Shown: one piece after another, positions 10,615-19,826 of the stretch
Position numbering within the stretch: the first letter of the stretch is position 1
Layout: the number at the start of each line of letters is the position of its first letter
Source: Arthrobacter cheniae
GTDB lineage: Bacteria; Actinomycetota; Actinomycetes; Actinomycetales; Micrococcaceae
DNA: 64,000 nt
Reading direction: 5' to 3'
Assembly: GCF_003602275.1 (NCBI RefSeq)
Contig: NZ_QZVT01000002.1
Span: forward strand, 434,001 to 498,000
The notes under the pieces: generated by a model
Database searches by the model: none
Told to the model about the DNA's origin: nothing
The model's input: only the letters and a program-made list of their open reading frames with translations
Program-made: the position numbers and the translations under genes

Positions 10615-11946
10615 TTAGATTCCCTCTACTCGGAGTACGGATGAGACGGCGGTGATGACATCGAGCACTGCGACCTGCTTCACGGTGGCCGCGAGGGAGG
10701 CCTCGGGCGCGCGGTGCGTGACGATGCGCAGTTCGGCGGTGGTGCCGCCGTCGGACCCTCCCTGGTGGATGCGCTGGCGCATCGTCTCGATCGAGACGCC
10801 GTTCTCGGCGAAGATCTGCGCGATGCGCGCCAGGACACCGGGCTGGTCCGCGACCTGCAGGCCGATGCAGTAGCTCGTGCGCACCGTGTCGATACTCAGC
10901 GGCGGGACGTGGCCGGTGGTGGTCTCCGTCCTGCCGGGACCACCGAGCACCATGCGTCGCGCTGCACTGACGACGTCGCCCAGGACGGCCGAGGCGGTCG
11001 GCGTACCGCCGGCACCCTGGCCGTAGAACATCAGCTCGCCGGCGTTCTCGGCTTCGACGAAGACGGCGTTGAAGGCCCCCCGCACCGCGGCGAGCGGGTG
11101 GGAACGCGGCAGGAGGGTGGGGTGGACGCGCACGCCGACACCCGCGGCTCCCGCCTCATCGGTGAGTATCTCGGCGATGGCGAGAAGCTTGATGACGTAG
11201 CCGTCCTCGGCCGCGGCTGCGATGTCGTCGGCCGTCACGGAAGTGATGCCCTCGCAGTAGACGTTCTCCAGCGCGAAGCGTGTGTGGAAGGACAGGGAGG
11301 CGAGGATGGCTGCCTTCGCGGCGGCGTCGTGGCCCTCCACATCAGCCGTCGGATCCGCTTCCGCGTAGCCCAGGTCCTGGGCGGCCTTCAGCGCGTCCGC
11401 GAACTGGGCACCCGTGGAGTCCATCTGGTCGAGGATGTAGTTGGTGGTGCCATTGACGATGCCCAGTACGCGCGTGATGCGGTCTCCGGACAGGCTGTCC
11501 CGGATGGGCCGCAGGATCGGCACGGCGCCGGCGACGGCGGCCTCGTAGGACAGCTGGACACCGGCGGCGTCGGCCTGCTCGTACAGTTCGGGGCCGTCCT
11601 GCGCGAGGAGCGCCTTGTTGCCGCTAACCACGGCTGCTCCGTGCCGGATGGCGCGGAGGATCAGTGATTTCGCCGGCTCGATGCCGCCCATGAGCTCTAT
11701 GACGATGTCCGCCTGCTCCACGAGCGATTCCGCGTCGGTGGTGAGGAGCCCTGTCGGGAGCTCGACGTCGCGCCGCGCGTCGAGCGAGCGGACCGCGACG
11801 CCGATGAGTTCGAGCGGAGCCCCGGCACGGCGGCCGAGGTTCTCGGCGTCGTCGAGGAGGATGCGGGCTACCTGGGAGCCCACGTTGCCGCAACCGAGAA
11901 GGGCTACGCGCAGGGGCTGTGCGGGGGGCGTTGCAGATGAGTTCAT
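10615..11946 (-). CDS. hom: Homoserine dehydrogenase
   Basis: Reduces aspartate semialdehyde to homoserine, the branch point from lysine to threonine and methionine. The NAD(P)-binding GCGNVG is at 18-23 and the catalytic lysine region reads VVSGNKALL near 110. The C-terminal 80 or so residues form an ACT domain (QVADQPGVLARIAQIF), which in this family carries threonine feedback inhibition. Length 443 residues is typical. The ATG overlaps the lysA stop by four bases, and the stop abuts thrC. Confidence 0.97.
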   Translation of the reverse strand: MNSSATPPAQPLRVALLGCGNVGSQVARILLDDAENLGRRAGAPLELIGVAVRSLDARRDVELPTGLLTTDAESLVEQADIVIELMGGIEPAKSLILRAIRHGAAVVSGNKALLAQDGPELYEQADAAGVQLSYEAAVAGAVPILRPIRDSLSGDRITRVLGIVNGTTNYILDQMDSTGAQFADALKAAQDLGYAEADPTADVEGHDAAAKAAILASLSFHTRFALENVYCEGITSVTADDIAAAAEDGYVIKLLAIAEILTDEAGAAGVGVRVHPTLLPRSHPLAAVRGAFNAVFVEAENAGELMFYGQGAGGTPTASAVLGDVVSAARRMVLGGPGRTETTTGHVPPLSIDTVRTSYCIGLQVADQPGVLARIAQIFAENGVSIETMRQRIHQGGSDGGTTAELRIVTHRAPEASLAATVKQVAVLDVITAVSSVLRVEGI

Positions 11947-13514
11947 ACTGTCCGTGGGGCTCCTGGATCCGTTGCGGGCACTGCTCTTGCGGGCGAGGCC
12001 GGCTCGCGCTGGACGTCCCTGCGGAACAGGTCCTCCTCCGTCTCGCCGCGCACGATCAGCCGTGCGATACCGTCGGCCACCGCCACGACGGGCGGGCGGG
12101 TCAGGTAGTTGTAGTTGCTCGAGAGCACCCAGCAGTAAGCTCCGGTGCCCGGAACGGCGAGGAGGTCACCTGCTCCCGTGTCGTCGGGAAGGTAGACGTC
12201 CCGCACCACAATGTCACCGCTCTCGCAGTGTTTTCCAACCACGCGGGAGAGCACGGGGTCGGCATCCGGCGTGCGTGAGGCCAGGACGGCCGAGTAATCC
12301 GCGCCGTAGAGCACCGGACGGGCGTTGTCGCTCATGCCGCCGTCGACCGACACATAACGTCGCGGATGCGTCACGGAGGTGTCCTGCACCACCTCGGATC
12401 CGTTCGCGGCGGCGTCGACCCGCACCGTCTTGGTGGTGCCTGCGGTGTAGAGCGTGAAGGTGGTCGGTCCCACGATCGCACGGCCCGGCTCGATCGAGAT
12501 CCGGGGCACCCGCAGTCCCAGCCTCGTGCAGGTGGACCCGACGACGGCGGCCATTGCCCGCGCGATCTCCGCCGCGGGACGGGGCTCGTCGGCCTCGGTG
12601 TAGGCGATGCCGTAGCCGCCGCCGAGATCGAGCTCCGGGAGTTCGACGCCGTGCCGGTCACGCACTCTCGCCAGGAAACCGAGCAGCCGCTGCGCCGCGA
12701 GCTCGAAGCCCTCCGATTCGAAGATCTGCGAGCCGATGTGGCAGTGCACGCCGAGCAGGTTGATGCCCGGGTGTGCCAGCGCGTCCGCGACCGCTCGGGC
12801 CGCGGGCGAGGAGGCGCCGTCGGCCTCGGCTCCGCCTGCACCATCCGTCCCACTCCCGGCCGTCTGACCCGGTCCCTGCTCGGTGGTCAGCGAGAGACCG
12901 AACTTCTGGTCCTCGTGCGCCGTGGCGATGAACTCGTGGGTGTGCGCATGGACGCCGGGGGTGAGCCGCAGCATGACGTTGGCCGTGCGTCCGCGCTGCA
13001 CGGCGAGATCACCGACGAGCGCCACCTCCTGGAGGCTGTCGACGACGATCCGCCCCAGGTCGGCATCGATCGCACGCGTGATCTCCGCCGCGGACTTGTT
13101 GTTCCCGTGAAGGCCCAACCGGTGGCCGGGCATGCCGGCGCGGAGGGCTACGGCGAGCTCGCCTCCCGAGCAGGTGTCGAGCCCGAGCCCTTCCTCGCGC
13201 ACCCAGTGGACGACCTCCGTGCACAGGAAGGACTTGCCCGCATAGAAGACATCCACTCCCCCGCAAAGATCCTGGAAGGCTTCGTCGAAGGCGTTCCGGA
13301 AGGTCGCGGCACGCGCGCGGAAATCACGCTCGGACATCACGAACAGCGGGGTGCCGAACTCCTGGGCCAGATCGGCGACCGGCACGCCGTCGATCCGCAG
13401 GGCGCCGTCCGTCCCGCGCTCGACGTCCTCGGCCCACAGTTTGGCATCGAGCCGGGCCTGGTCCGTCGGTAGGGACAGCCAGCCCGGGGCGAGCGGTGAT
13501 GCTTCGGCGACCAC
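11943..13514 (-). CDS. lysA: Diaminopimelate decarboxylase
   Basis: Decarboxylates meso-diaminopimelate to lysine, the last step of lysine synthesis. It is a fold-III PLP enzyme. Its cofactor lysine is K94 in FYAGKSFLC, and the substrate-binding LDLGGGYGI and CESGD motifs follow. It carries a serine/glycine/alanine-rich insertion (around residues 220-240, AGSGTDGAGGAEADG) not needed by the fold. I start it at the GTG at 13514 because GGAAAGGA lies about nine bases upstream and this places it two bases after the argS stop. The frame stays open upstream into argS but that part does not resemble LysA. The 523-residue length is somewhat long for the family. Confidence 0.95.
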   Translation of the reverse strand: MVAEASPLAPGWLSLPTDQARLDAKLWAEDVERGTDGALRIDGVPVADLAQEFGTPLFVMSERDFRARAATFRNAFDEAFQDLCGGVDVFYAGKSFLCTEVVHWVREEGLGLDTCSGGELAVALRAGMPGHRLGLHGNNKSAAEITRAIDADLGRIVVDSLQEVALVGDLAVQRGRTANVMLRLTPGVHAHTHEFIATAHEDQKFGLSLTTEQGPGQTAGSGTDGAGGAEADGASSPAARAVADALAHPGINLLGVHCHIGSQIFESEGFELAAQRLLGFLARVRDRHGVELPELDLGGGYGIAYTEADEPRPAAEIARAMAAVVGSTCTRLGLRVPRISIEPGRAIVGPTTFTLYTAGTTKTVRVDAAANGSEVVQDTSVTHPRRYVSVDGGMSDNARPVLYGADYSAVLASRTPDADPVLSRVVGKHCESGDIVVRDVYLPDDTGAGDLLAVPGTGAYCWVLSSNYNYLTRPPVVAVADGIARLIVRGETEEDLFRRDVQREPASPARAVPATDPGAPRTV

Positions 13515-13516
13515 TG

Positions 13517-15166
13517 CTACATCCTTTCCGGCGCGGAGACGCCGAGGAGGTCGAGACCGTTCGCGAGGACCTGCTGCGTCGCGTTGTTCAGCCACAGGCG
13601 CGACCGGTGCACGTCCTCCACCGGCGCGTCACGGAGCGGTGCGACACGACAGGCGTCGTACCACCGGTGGTACGTTCCCGCGATGACCTCGAGGTGGCGG
13701 GCCACCCGGTGCGGCTCACGGAAGACTGCGGACTGCGCGACGATTCCCGGGAACTGGCCGAGGGCGGCCAGCAGCTCACCCTCCGTGGGATGGTTCAGCG
13801 ACGCCGCGTCGAAGGCGGTGGTGTCCACTCCCGCCGAGACGGCGTTGCGCGCGACGGCGTGGGTCCTCGCGTGGGCGTACTGCACGTAGAACACGGGATT
13901 CTCGTTGGTCCGCCTGGTCAGGAGGTCGAGGTCGATGTCGATGTTCGAATCCGCGGAGAACCGGGCAAGGGTGTACCGCGCGGCGTCCACGCCCACGGCG
14001 TCGACGAGATCCTCGAGGGTCACGACCGTCCCGGCACGCTTCGACATGCGGACGGGCGCGCCGTTCTGCACGAGGTTCACCATCTGCCCGATGAGGACCT
14101 CGACCGTATCGGGATCGTCACCGAGGGCCGCCGCAGCAGCCTTCAGGCGTGCGACATACCCGTGATGGTCGGCACCGAGCATGATGATGTTGAGGTCGAA
14201 TCCGCGCCGGCGCTTGTTGACGAAGTAGCCGATGTCGCCTGCGATGTAGGCCGGGGCGCCATCCGATTTGATGACGACGCGGTCGCGGTCGTCACCGAAG
14301 TCCGTCGATCTGAGCCACCAGGCTCCGTCCTCGTAGAAAAGATTGCCCGAGCCCTTCAGCTGCTCGAGGAGGCCCCCGACGAAGTCGTTCTCGAACAGCG
14401 AGTGCTCGTGGAAATAGACATCGAACTCCACCCCGAAGTCCCGGAGCGACTTCTTGATGTCGGTGAACATGAGATCGACGCCGACCGCACGGAAACGCTC
14501 GACGGCGTCAGCTTCGCCGAGACCGAGGACATCCGGCTCGGCGGCGAGCACGCGCTGCGCGATGTCCTCGATGTACTGACCGCCGTAGCCGTCCTCCGGA
14601 GCGGTCCGGCCGGCCGCGCTCGCGTAGAGGGAGCGCGCGAACCGTTCGATCTGCGCGCCGTGGTCGTTGAAGTAGTACTCCCTCACCACGGACGCGCCCT
14701 GGGACTGGAGCACACGTGCGAGTGCGTCTCCCACCGCAGCCCAACGGGTCCCGCCGATGTGGATGGGACCGGTGGGATTCGCCGAGACGAACTCGAGGTT
14801 GATCTTCTGGCCGGCGAGCGCAGCGCTCGTGCCGTACGCGGGTCCCGCCTCGACGATGGTCCGCGCCAGCTCGCCCGCGGCTCCGGCGTCGAGGGTGATG
14901 TTGAGGAAACCGGGACCGGCGATGTCGACGCTCTTGACGCCATCGATGCCGGCGAGGCGGTCGCTGAGGAGCTGTGCGAACTGCCGCGGATTCATTCCGG
15001 CCTTCTTGCCCAGCTGCAGGGCGATGTTCGTGGCCCAATCCCCGTGCTCCCGGTTCTTGGGTCGCTCCACCCGAACCTCCGAGGGGAGGTCGATACTTAG
15101 GTCACCCGCTTCGACGGCAGCCTTCAGGCAGGCGGAAATAGCGGCAGAGAGTTCTTCGGGAGTCAC
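13517..15166 (-). CDS. argS: Arginine--tRNA ligase
   Basis: Charges tRNA-Arg. It is a class I synthetase of 549 residues, with the N-terminal Add-1 domain (residues 1-90), the HIGH-type motif HIGGTR at 136-141, and the KMSKS-type VRMSKRAG further on. A DALR anticodon-binding domain closes the protein. The GTG at 15166 is chosen because ArgS homologues begin here; upstream codons in this frame run into the divergent promoter region. argS-lysA-hom-thrCB is a well-known actinobacterial order. A tRNA-Arg gene lies about 3.3 kb away but is not part of this operon. Confidence 0.96.
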   Translation of the reverse strand: MTPEELSAAISACLKAAVEAGDLSIDLPSEVRVERPKNREHGDWATNIALQLGKKAGMNPRQFAQLLSDRLAGIDGVKSVDIAGPGFLNITLDAGAAGELARTIVEAGPAYGTSAALAGQKINLEFVSANPTGPIHIGGTRWAAVGDALARVLQSQGASVVREYYFNDHGAQIERFARSLYASAAGRTAPEDGYGGQYIEDIAQRVLAAEPDVLGLGEADAVERFRAVGVDLMFTDIKKSLRDFGVEFDVYFHEHSLFENDFVGGLLEQLKGSGNLFYEDGAWWLRSTDFGDDRDRVVIKSDGAPAYIAGDIGYFVNKRRRGFDLNIIMLGADHHGYVARLKAAAAALGDDPDTVEVLIGQMVNLVQNGAPVRMSKRAGTVVTLEDLVDAVGVDAARYTLARFSADSNIDIDLDLLTRRTNENPVFYVQYAHARTHAVARNAVSAGVDTTAFDAASLNHPTEGELLAALGQFPGIVAQSAVFREPHRVARHLEVIAGTYHRWYDACRVAPLRDAPVEDVHRSRLWLNNATQQVLANGLDLLGVSAPERM

Positions 15167-15312
15167 CCGTCCAGCATAGCGGCGCCGCTCCGGACACCCT
15201 GATTTCCGTGACAGCGGTAACGTTCTGCGACAGGACGACGCAGCGGACACGACATCGGGGACGTGCGCGTGCAGTCCGGAAGGGCAGAAGAAACGAATCG
15301 AGATATAGAACG

Positions 15313-15341
15313 TTGGAACAGACCAGTACGTTACTTTAAGA
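15313..15341 (+). promoter_or_regulatory. Possible promoter of the flavin module
   Basis: TTGGAA (15313-15318) and TTAAGA (15336-15341) are 17 bases apart, about 65 bases before the lipoprotein start. The region 15167-15407 separates divergent argS and the flavin module and is AT-richer around this point than its surroundings. I see no riboswitch-like structure there. Confidence 0.35.
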
Positions 15342-15407
15342 TTCAATGACCCTCGGCGCGGAGCCTCTCCGCCCGTTCCCGGTACGGCGACCCACCAGGA
15401 GCATCCA

Positions 15408-15962
15408 GTGACCATGACAGGGCGAACCGACGAACCCTCGACCGAACAGACCGGCCGGCCCGGGTTCCCCCTCCACAAGCGTGTGCTGACCGCACTCGCC
15501 GCCGTCTCCATCCTCGGTGCCGCAGGCTGCGCCGGAGCGGAGGCACAGGCGCCCACGGACGGAACCCCCGCATCGGAGGCGCCTGCGTCGGACGCTCCTG
15601 CTGCCACCGGGGAGTCCGCACCGGCGGGTGCACCGGCAACAGCGGAAGCCGCTGCAGGCAGCCAGACCTACGAGGACGGTTCCTACACCGAGACCGGGTC
15701 CTACCAGTCCCCGGCCGGGCCCGAGGAAGTGGGCGTGACCATCACGCTCGAGGCCGACGTAGTCACCGCCGTCGAGGTCGAGCCGATGCCGGACAACCCG
15801 ACCACCACCATGTACCAGGAGCGCTTCGCCGGAGGCATCTCCGACGCCATCGTCGGCAAGAAGCTCGATGAGCTCGCCGTCGACAAGGTGGCCGGTTCCT
15901 CCCTGACCAGTGGGGGCTTCAACGAAGCTACCGACAAGATCAAGAGCGAAGCGCAGCTCTAG
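15408..15962 (+). CDS. FMN-binding domain lipoprotein
   Basis: A 184-residue exported protein. Residues 24-41 form a lipoprotein signal ending in LGAAGC, so Cys41 would be acylated and the protein held on the outer face of the membrane. An Ala/Pro/Glu-rich linker runs to about residue 85, then an FMN_bind domain follows ([20 protein letters not shown], then IVGKKLDEL). The flavin-acceptor motif that ApbE enzymes modify, usually D-xx-SGA[ST]-x-[ST], appears in altered form as [10 protein letters not shown] with S165 at the acceptor position. Start: GTG with AGGAG seven bases upstream. It is followed directly by apbE and a membrane flavoprotein, which supports covalent FMN attachment and a redox role. 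Confidence 0.85.
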   Translation: MTMTGRTDEPSTEQTGRPGFPLHKRVLTALAAVSILGAAGCAGAEAQAPTDGTPASEAPASDAPAATGESAPAGAPATAEAAAGSQTYEDGSYTETGSYQSPAGPEEVGVTITLEADVVTAVEVEPMPDNPTTTMYQERFAGGISDAIVGKKLDELAVDKVAGSSLTSGGFNEATDKIKSEAQL

Positions 15963-15974
15963 GTCGTATCGGGC

Positions 15975-16835
15975 ATGTCGCGCACCTTCTGCTTCGAGGC
16001 GATCGGTACCAGTTGGCGCGTGGACAGCAGCGAGCCACTGGCGCCGACCCATCGGGCCGAACTCCTGCGGATCGCGGAGGACTACGACGCGCTGTACTCC
16101 CGCTTCCGCGCGGACTCGGGGGTGACGGCACTCGCGGCCTCCGGAGGTTTCCTTCCGCTCCCGCTTCATGGAGCAGCGCTGGGACGCCTTCTGCGGACGC
16201 TGCATGACCTGACGGGCGGTGGCCTGTCTCCCCTGATCGGCGAGCGCCTCGCCGACCAGGGGTACGACGCCGGCTACAGCTTCGTGCCCACGGCGCCCCC
16301 CGCACCCGCACGGGCCTGGGACGACCTGCTCGCGTGGACGGGGGACGGTATCACCCTGAGCGGACCGGCGCTGCTGGACGTCGGCGCCGCAGGCAAGGGC
16401 CAGCTCGTCGACCTGATGCTCGAGCGCCTCGTCACTGCCGGGCACGAGAACGTGATCGTGGACGCCAGCGGGGACATGAGGCGGGCGGGGAGCGGCTCGA
16501 TCACGGTGGCCCTCGAGCACCCCTACGACTCGTCGTCCGCCATCGGGACGGTCAGCCTCGGGTCCGGAGCTCTGTGCGCGTCCGCGTCCAATCGCCGTGT
16601 ATGGGGCGACGGCCTGCACCATGTCCTGGATGCCCGGACGGGACGGAGCGTCGACACCGTCGTCGCCACGTGGGTCCTCGCCGAGGACGCCATGACCGCC
16701 GACGGGCTGTGCACCGCCCTCTTCCTCGCGGACCCCGACGACCTCGCCGGCTCCTTCGCCTTCGATTTCGTCCTGATGTATTCCGACGGACGGGCCCGCT
16801 ACTCAGCCCCACTAGCAGGAGCACTGTTCTCATGA
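15975..16835 (+). CDS. apbE: FAD:protein FMN transferase (ApbE)
   Basis: Cuts FAD and attaches FMN by phosphoester to a Ser/Thr of target flavoproteins. Family signatures are GTSW at 11-14, YSRFRADS near 41-48, DVGAAGKG near 135 (the DxGxxxKG loop), DASGD, and the metal/FAD-binding DAMTADG near 238. Length 286 is usual. The start has no signal peptide or lipobox, although the presumed target is outside the membrane; many ApbE proteins are exported, so how enzyme and substrate meet is unclear. It sits 12 bases after the FMN-binding lipoprotein and overlaps the membrane flavoprotein start (ATGA). Confidence 0.93.
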   Translation: MSRTFCFEAIGTSWRVDSSEPLAPTHRAELLRIAEDYDALYSRFRADSGVTALAASGGFLPLPLHGAALGRLLRTLHDLTGGGLSPLIGERLADQGYDAGYSFVPTAPPAPARAWDDLLAWTGDGITLSGPALLDVGAAGKGQLVDLMLERLVTAGHENVIVDASGDMRRAGSGSITVALEHPYDSSSAIGTVSLGSGALCASASNRRVWGDGLHHVLDARTGRSVDTVVATWVLAEDAMTADGLCTALFLADPDDLAGSFAFDFVLMYSDGRARYSAPLAGALFS

Positions 16836-18343
16836 CCGCAGCACTCGACGGCCTGCTGGGCCGCATGACCATGTACCGCCTCACGCTCACCCTGCTCCTG
16901 GTGCTGACCGTCGAGGCACTCGTGCTCTCGTTGACGGGCCTGCTCGCCTACACACCGGCGGAGATCACGGGGACGCTGGTCGCCGCGGTGGGAGGGACGG
17001 TCATCGGCACGAGGGTGATGGCCCTGATCCTGCGGTTGCGGCCGCACGGGGACTCGTCGCTCATCACGGGCCTGATCGTGTTCCTCATCATGTTCCCGTC
17101 CAGCACCGCCGCCGGGCTCGGCAGCATCCTCGTCGCGGGTGCGGCGGCGGGAGCATCGAAGTTCCTGCTCGCCTTCCGCGGTCGGCACATCTTCAATCCC
17201 GCCGCGACCGGCGCCGTCGTCGCCACCCTGCTCGGTGTCGGGGCAGCCGCCTGGTGGGTCGCCAACGCCTACATGCTCCCCGTCGTCGCCGTCGGCGCGG
17301 CACTGCTCCTCTACCGGACGCGGAAGCTCTCCATGGGTGCGGTGTTCCTCGTGGTCGCGATCGGCATCCTGCTGTTCAACCTGGTGCAGGGCGGCATGAC
17401 CGTCGGCGCCGGCCTCCAGCTCGTCCTGACCTCCTACCCGGTGCTGTTCCTCCTCGGTTTCATGATGACCGAACCACTCACCCTCCCGCCCCTGCGCCGG
17501 CAGCAATGGCTTTTCGCCGCCATCGTCGCCGTCGTCCTCGCCCTGCAGACCTCCATCGGTCCGGTGTTCCTCGGCCCGGAGTTCGCCCTCGTCATCGGTA
17601 ACGCCGTGGCGTTCCTCCTGGGACAGCGGCGGGGTGTCCGGCTGTCCTTCGCGGGATCCCGGCACCTCACGCCGACCAGCACGGAGCTCGTGTTCGAGCC
17701 GACGCGGCCGGTCCGCTTCAAGGCCGGCCAGTACATGGAGCTGAGCCTGCCCCACAGTGGCGCGGACAGCCGCGGCAGCCGAAGGGTCTTCAGCATCACC
17801 TCCGCACCCCAGCGGGCCGACGCCGTCACCTTCGGCCTGAGGACGACGGATTCGGGAAGCTCCTTCAAGAAGGCCCTTCTCGACCTCCCGAAGGACGCGC
17901 AGATCACCGGCACGCTCGTCGGAGGCGACTTCCACCTGCCCCGCGATCCGTCGATCCCCCTCCTGCTCGCCGCCGGAGGGATCGGCGTCACCCCGTTCAT
18001 CAGCCAGCTCAGGGACATCGACGCGCGGGGCGAGGAGCGCGACGTCGTCCTCGTCTATGTGGTGCGGAGCGAGGAGGAGATCGCCTTCCGGGACGAGCTG
18101 ACCGGACTCGGGACGCGGGTGGTGCTCTTCGTGCCCTCGGGCGCCGGCACCCCTTCCCTTCCGGGCAACTGGACCTATGCGGGCGAGGAACCGTCCGCGG
18201 AGGAGCTCCTTGCTGCGGTTCCGGACCTCAAGCAGCGCAGGGTGCTCGTGTCGGGTTCGCCGAGATTCATCGGGGACCTCCGCGCGGTGGTGCGCGCCGC
18301 GGGCGTGCCGAGGGTGAAGACGGACGCCTTCCTGGGCTACTGA
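16832..18343 (+). CDS. NqrB/RnfD-like membrane protein fused to ferredoxin reductase domain
   Basis: Residues about 15-270 hold a series of hydrophobic helices with the NqrB/RnfD-type motif HIFNPAATG at 119-127. From about residue 275 a cytosolic ferredoxin-NADP+ reductase-like domain follows: FAD-binding RVFSITSAP near 318, then NAD(P)-binding LLAAGGIGVTPF near 381. The protein would take electrons from NAD(P)H through FAD and pass them across the membrane, probably to the FMN lipoprotein encoded two genes upstream. Start: ATG at 16832 overlapping the apbE stop; the open frame further upstream lies inside apbE and is not protein-like. Such fusions occur in flavinylation-linked redox clusters. 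The final acceptor is unknown. Confidence 0.85.
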   Translation: MTAALDGLLGRMTMYRLTLTLLLVLTVEALVLSLTGLLAYTPAEITGTLVAAVGGTVIGTRVMALILRLRPHGDSSLITGLIVFLIMFPSSTAAGLGSILVAGAAAGASKFLLAFRGRHIFNPAATGAVVATLLGVGAAAWWVANAYMLPVVAVGAALLLYRTRKLSMGAVFLVVAIGILLFNLVQGGMTVGAGLQLVLTSYPVLFLLGFMMTEPLTLPPLRRQQWLFAAIVAVVLALQTSIGPVFLGPEFALVIGNAVAFLLGQRRGVRLSFAGSRHLTPTSTELVFEPTRPVRFKAGQYMELSLPHSGADSRGSRRVFSITSAPQRADAVTFGLRTTDSGSSFKKALLDLPKDAQITGTLVGGDFHLPRDPSIPLLLAAGGIGVTPFISQLRDIDARGEERDVVLVYVVRSEEEIAFRDELTGLGTRVVLFVPSGAGTPSLPGNWTYAGEEPSAEELLAAVPDLKQRRVLVSGSPRFIGDLRAVVRAAGVPRVKTDAFLGY

Positions 18344-18414
18344 GGATGGGGACGAGGCTCCTCCCGCGTTTTCCGACGCAAGCGGTACCTGATAAGCTCG
18401 ATGAGTCCCTTACC

Positions 18415-18434
18415 GGTACGGGAGTTCCCGTACC
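18415..18434 (+). other. Perfect hairpin just before tRNA-Arg
   Basis: GGTACGGG and CCCGTACC form an 8-bp stem with an AGTT loop, ending one base before the tRNA 5' end. No T-run follows. It may lie in the tRNA precursor leader, where it could guide RNase P processing, or end transcription of the flavin operon; sequence alone does not decide. Confidence 0.4.
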
Positions 18435-18435
18435 T

Positions 18436-18511
18436 GCCTTCGTAGCTCAGGGGATAGAGCGTCTGCCTCCGGAGCAGAAGGTCGTAGGTTCGAATCCTAT
18501 CGAGGGCACCA
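18436..18511 (+). tRNA. tRNA-Arg (anticodon CCG)
   Basis: A complete cloverleaf. Acceptor GCCTTCG pairs with CGAGGGC (one G-U wobble), the D-arm is GCTC/GAGC, the anticodon stem is TCTGC/GCAGA with loop CTCCGGA, and the T-arm is GTAGG/CCTAT with loop TTCGAAT (one wobble). Anticodon CCG at 18469-18471 reads CGG arginine codons, which are frequent in this GC-rich genome. The 3' ACCA is encoded. Confidence 0.97.
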
Positions 18512-18627
18512 AGGCTCATGCAGAGTCCACCGCCGTCGGCCACCAGGCCGGCGGCGGTTCTGCTTTTGGTAGGCTCCACTGGACGCGGCCCTGCGGGATC
18601 GCTCCAGCACCTACCGGCGGGGGAATC

Positions 18628-19365
18628 GTGGGGACGAAAGGCACGCCGCGGCACGCGAAAGCGGCACCGGGCGTCCCGGCCCTGCTCACCGTCCTCGTCC
18701 TCGTCCTCACCGTGGTCGCGGCAGGCTTCATCGGACGGTTCACAGCCCAACCGGTGGTGGATCCTCCCGTCGACGTCGTGGGCCAGGAGAGCACCGCGAC
18801 TCCCTCCGCCACCGTCATGACCGAACCGCCGGCCGACGGCGAACCCCTGGTGATCAGCGGCGATACGGCCGTCGCCGCATTGCTCATCCTCGCCATGGCC
18901 GGTCTCGCCCTCCTGGTGCGTTTCCTCCTGAGGTTCCGTCGGCGGCACATCGCCGGGAGCGGTTTCCTCGAGCAGGCGGACCTGCAGCAGCCGGGCACCC
19001 TCGCGCTCGTGAACGATGCGCTACCGGCCTGGACCGAAGCCACGCGTACCGCCCTGGCCGGCGACGCCGACACCTCCGACGCCGTCATCCGGTGCTGGCT
19101 CGACTTCGAGCACCTGTGCGCCGTAGCGGGCGCCGGACGAACGCCCGCCCAGACGACGTCGGACTTCGCCACCGCCGTCGCGGCCGGCCTCGATCTTCCC
19201 GCTGAGCCCCTCACCAGCCTCAACCGCCTGTACCAGCGCGCCAGGTTCGGGCGAACGGACGACGACGCCCCGCAGCGCCTCGGCCACGACGACCGCGAGC
19301 TCGCGCTCTCCAGCGTCATCGAGCTGTCCATTGCCCTCGCAGCACACCGCAGGATCGCCGGATGA
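18628..19365 (+). CDS. DUF4129 membrane protein
   Basis: A 245-residue protein with a transmembrane helix near residues 14-36 (LLTVLVLVLTVVAAGFIG), an extracellular Pro/Thr-rich loop, a second helix near 76-98 (AALLILAMAGLALLVRF), and a cytosolic DUF4129 domain. DUF4129 domains usually accompany MoxR ATPases, DUF58 proteins and membrane transglutaminases; their function is not established. Start: GTG at 18628 with a G-rich ribosome site; ATG codons further upstream would run through the tRNA gene. It begins the operon to 22801, and its stop overlaps the next gene (ATGA). Confidence 0.85.
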   Translation: MGTKGTPRHAKAAPGVPALLTVLVLVLTVVAAGFIGRFTAQPVVDPPVDVVGQESTATPSATVMTEPPADGEPLVISGDTAVAALLILAMAGLALLVRFLLRFRRRHIAGSGFLEQADLQQPGTLALVNDALPAWTEATRTALAGDADTSDAVIRCWLDFEHLCAVAGAGRTPAQTTSDFATAVAAGLDLPAEPLTSLNRLYQRARFGRTDDDAPQRLGHDDRELALSSVIELSIALAAHRRIAG

Positions 19366-19826
19366 AGAGATCGGCGTGGGCCATCACCGTCGTGCTCGTC
19401 CTCCTCGCCCTCGTCGCGGGGTGGTTCTTCGGGCTCGACGCCCGCCATGCCGTGGCCCTCGCCGGTGCCGCGTTCGCCGCAGGAATAGCCAACGGACTCC
19501 TGGAGGCCGTCGATGTTCCTCGCGCGACCCTGGCGCCGCTGCCCGAACCGGTCCGCGGCCTGTCGGACCTCCAGGCCCTGGAGTTCTCCCTGTCATCGAC
19601 GGAACCCGGTACACGCGCTGTTCGGGAAGTCCACGCACTCGCTCTCGCCGTCACCACTGCGCACCCCGGTGCGGCGAGGAGCCCGGCGCTCGAAGCCCTC
19701 ATCGCGAAGGCGCAGTCCCCGGAGCTCAGCCATCACGAGCTGGGCACCATCGCCGATGAGCTGGAGCGGATCGTCCTCCTCCAGCCGGTGGCGCCACCCC
19801 GCCACACCCCGCCAGGAGACCCATGA
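19362..19826 (+). CDS. Small membrane protein in MoxR operon
   Basis: A 154-residue protein with two closely spaced hydrophobic helices at the N-terminus (AITVVLVLLALVAGWFF, then AVALAGAAFAAGIANGL) followed by a helical soluble part ending in a Pro-rich tail. I do not recognise a named domain. The start overlaps the DUF4129 stop and its stop overlaps the moxR start, so it is translated as part of the operon and probably belongs to the same membrane complex. Function unknown. Confidence 0.75.
   Translation: MKRSAWAITVVLVLLALVAGWFFGLDARHAVALAGAAFAAGIANGLLEAVDVPRATLAPLPEPVRGLSDLQALEFSLSSTEPGTRAVREVHALALAVTTAHPGAARSPALEALIAKAQSPELSHHELGTIADELERIVLLQPVAPPRHTPPGDP

Noticed and set aside
16334..16831. 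N-terminal extension of the membrane flavoprotein
   Set aside because: The frame is open but is a shadow of apbE with Arg/Gly/Pro-rich text; the ATG at 16832 overlaps the apbE stop and begins the membrane helix.
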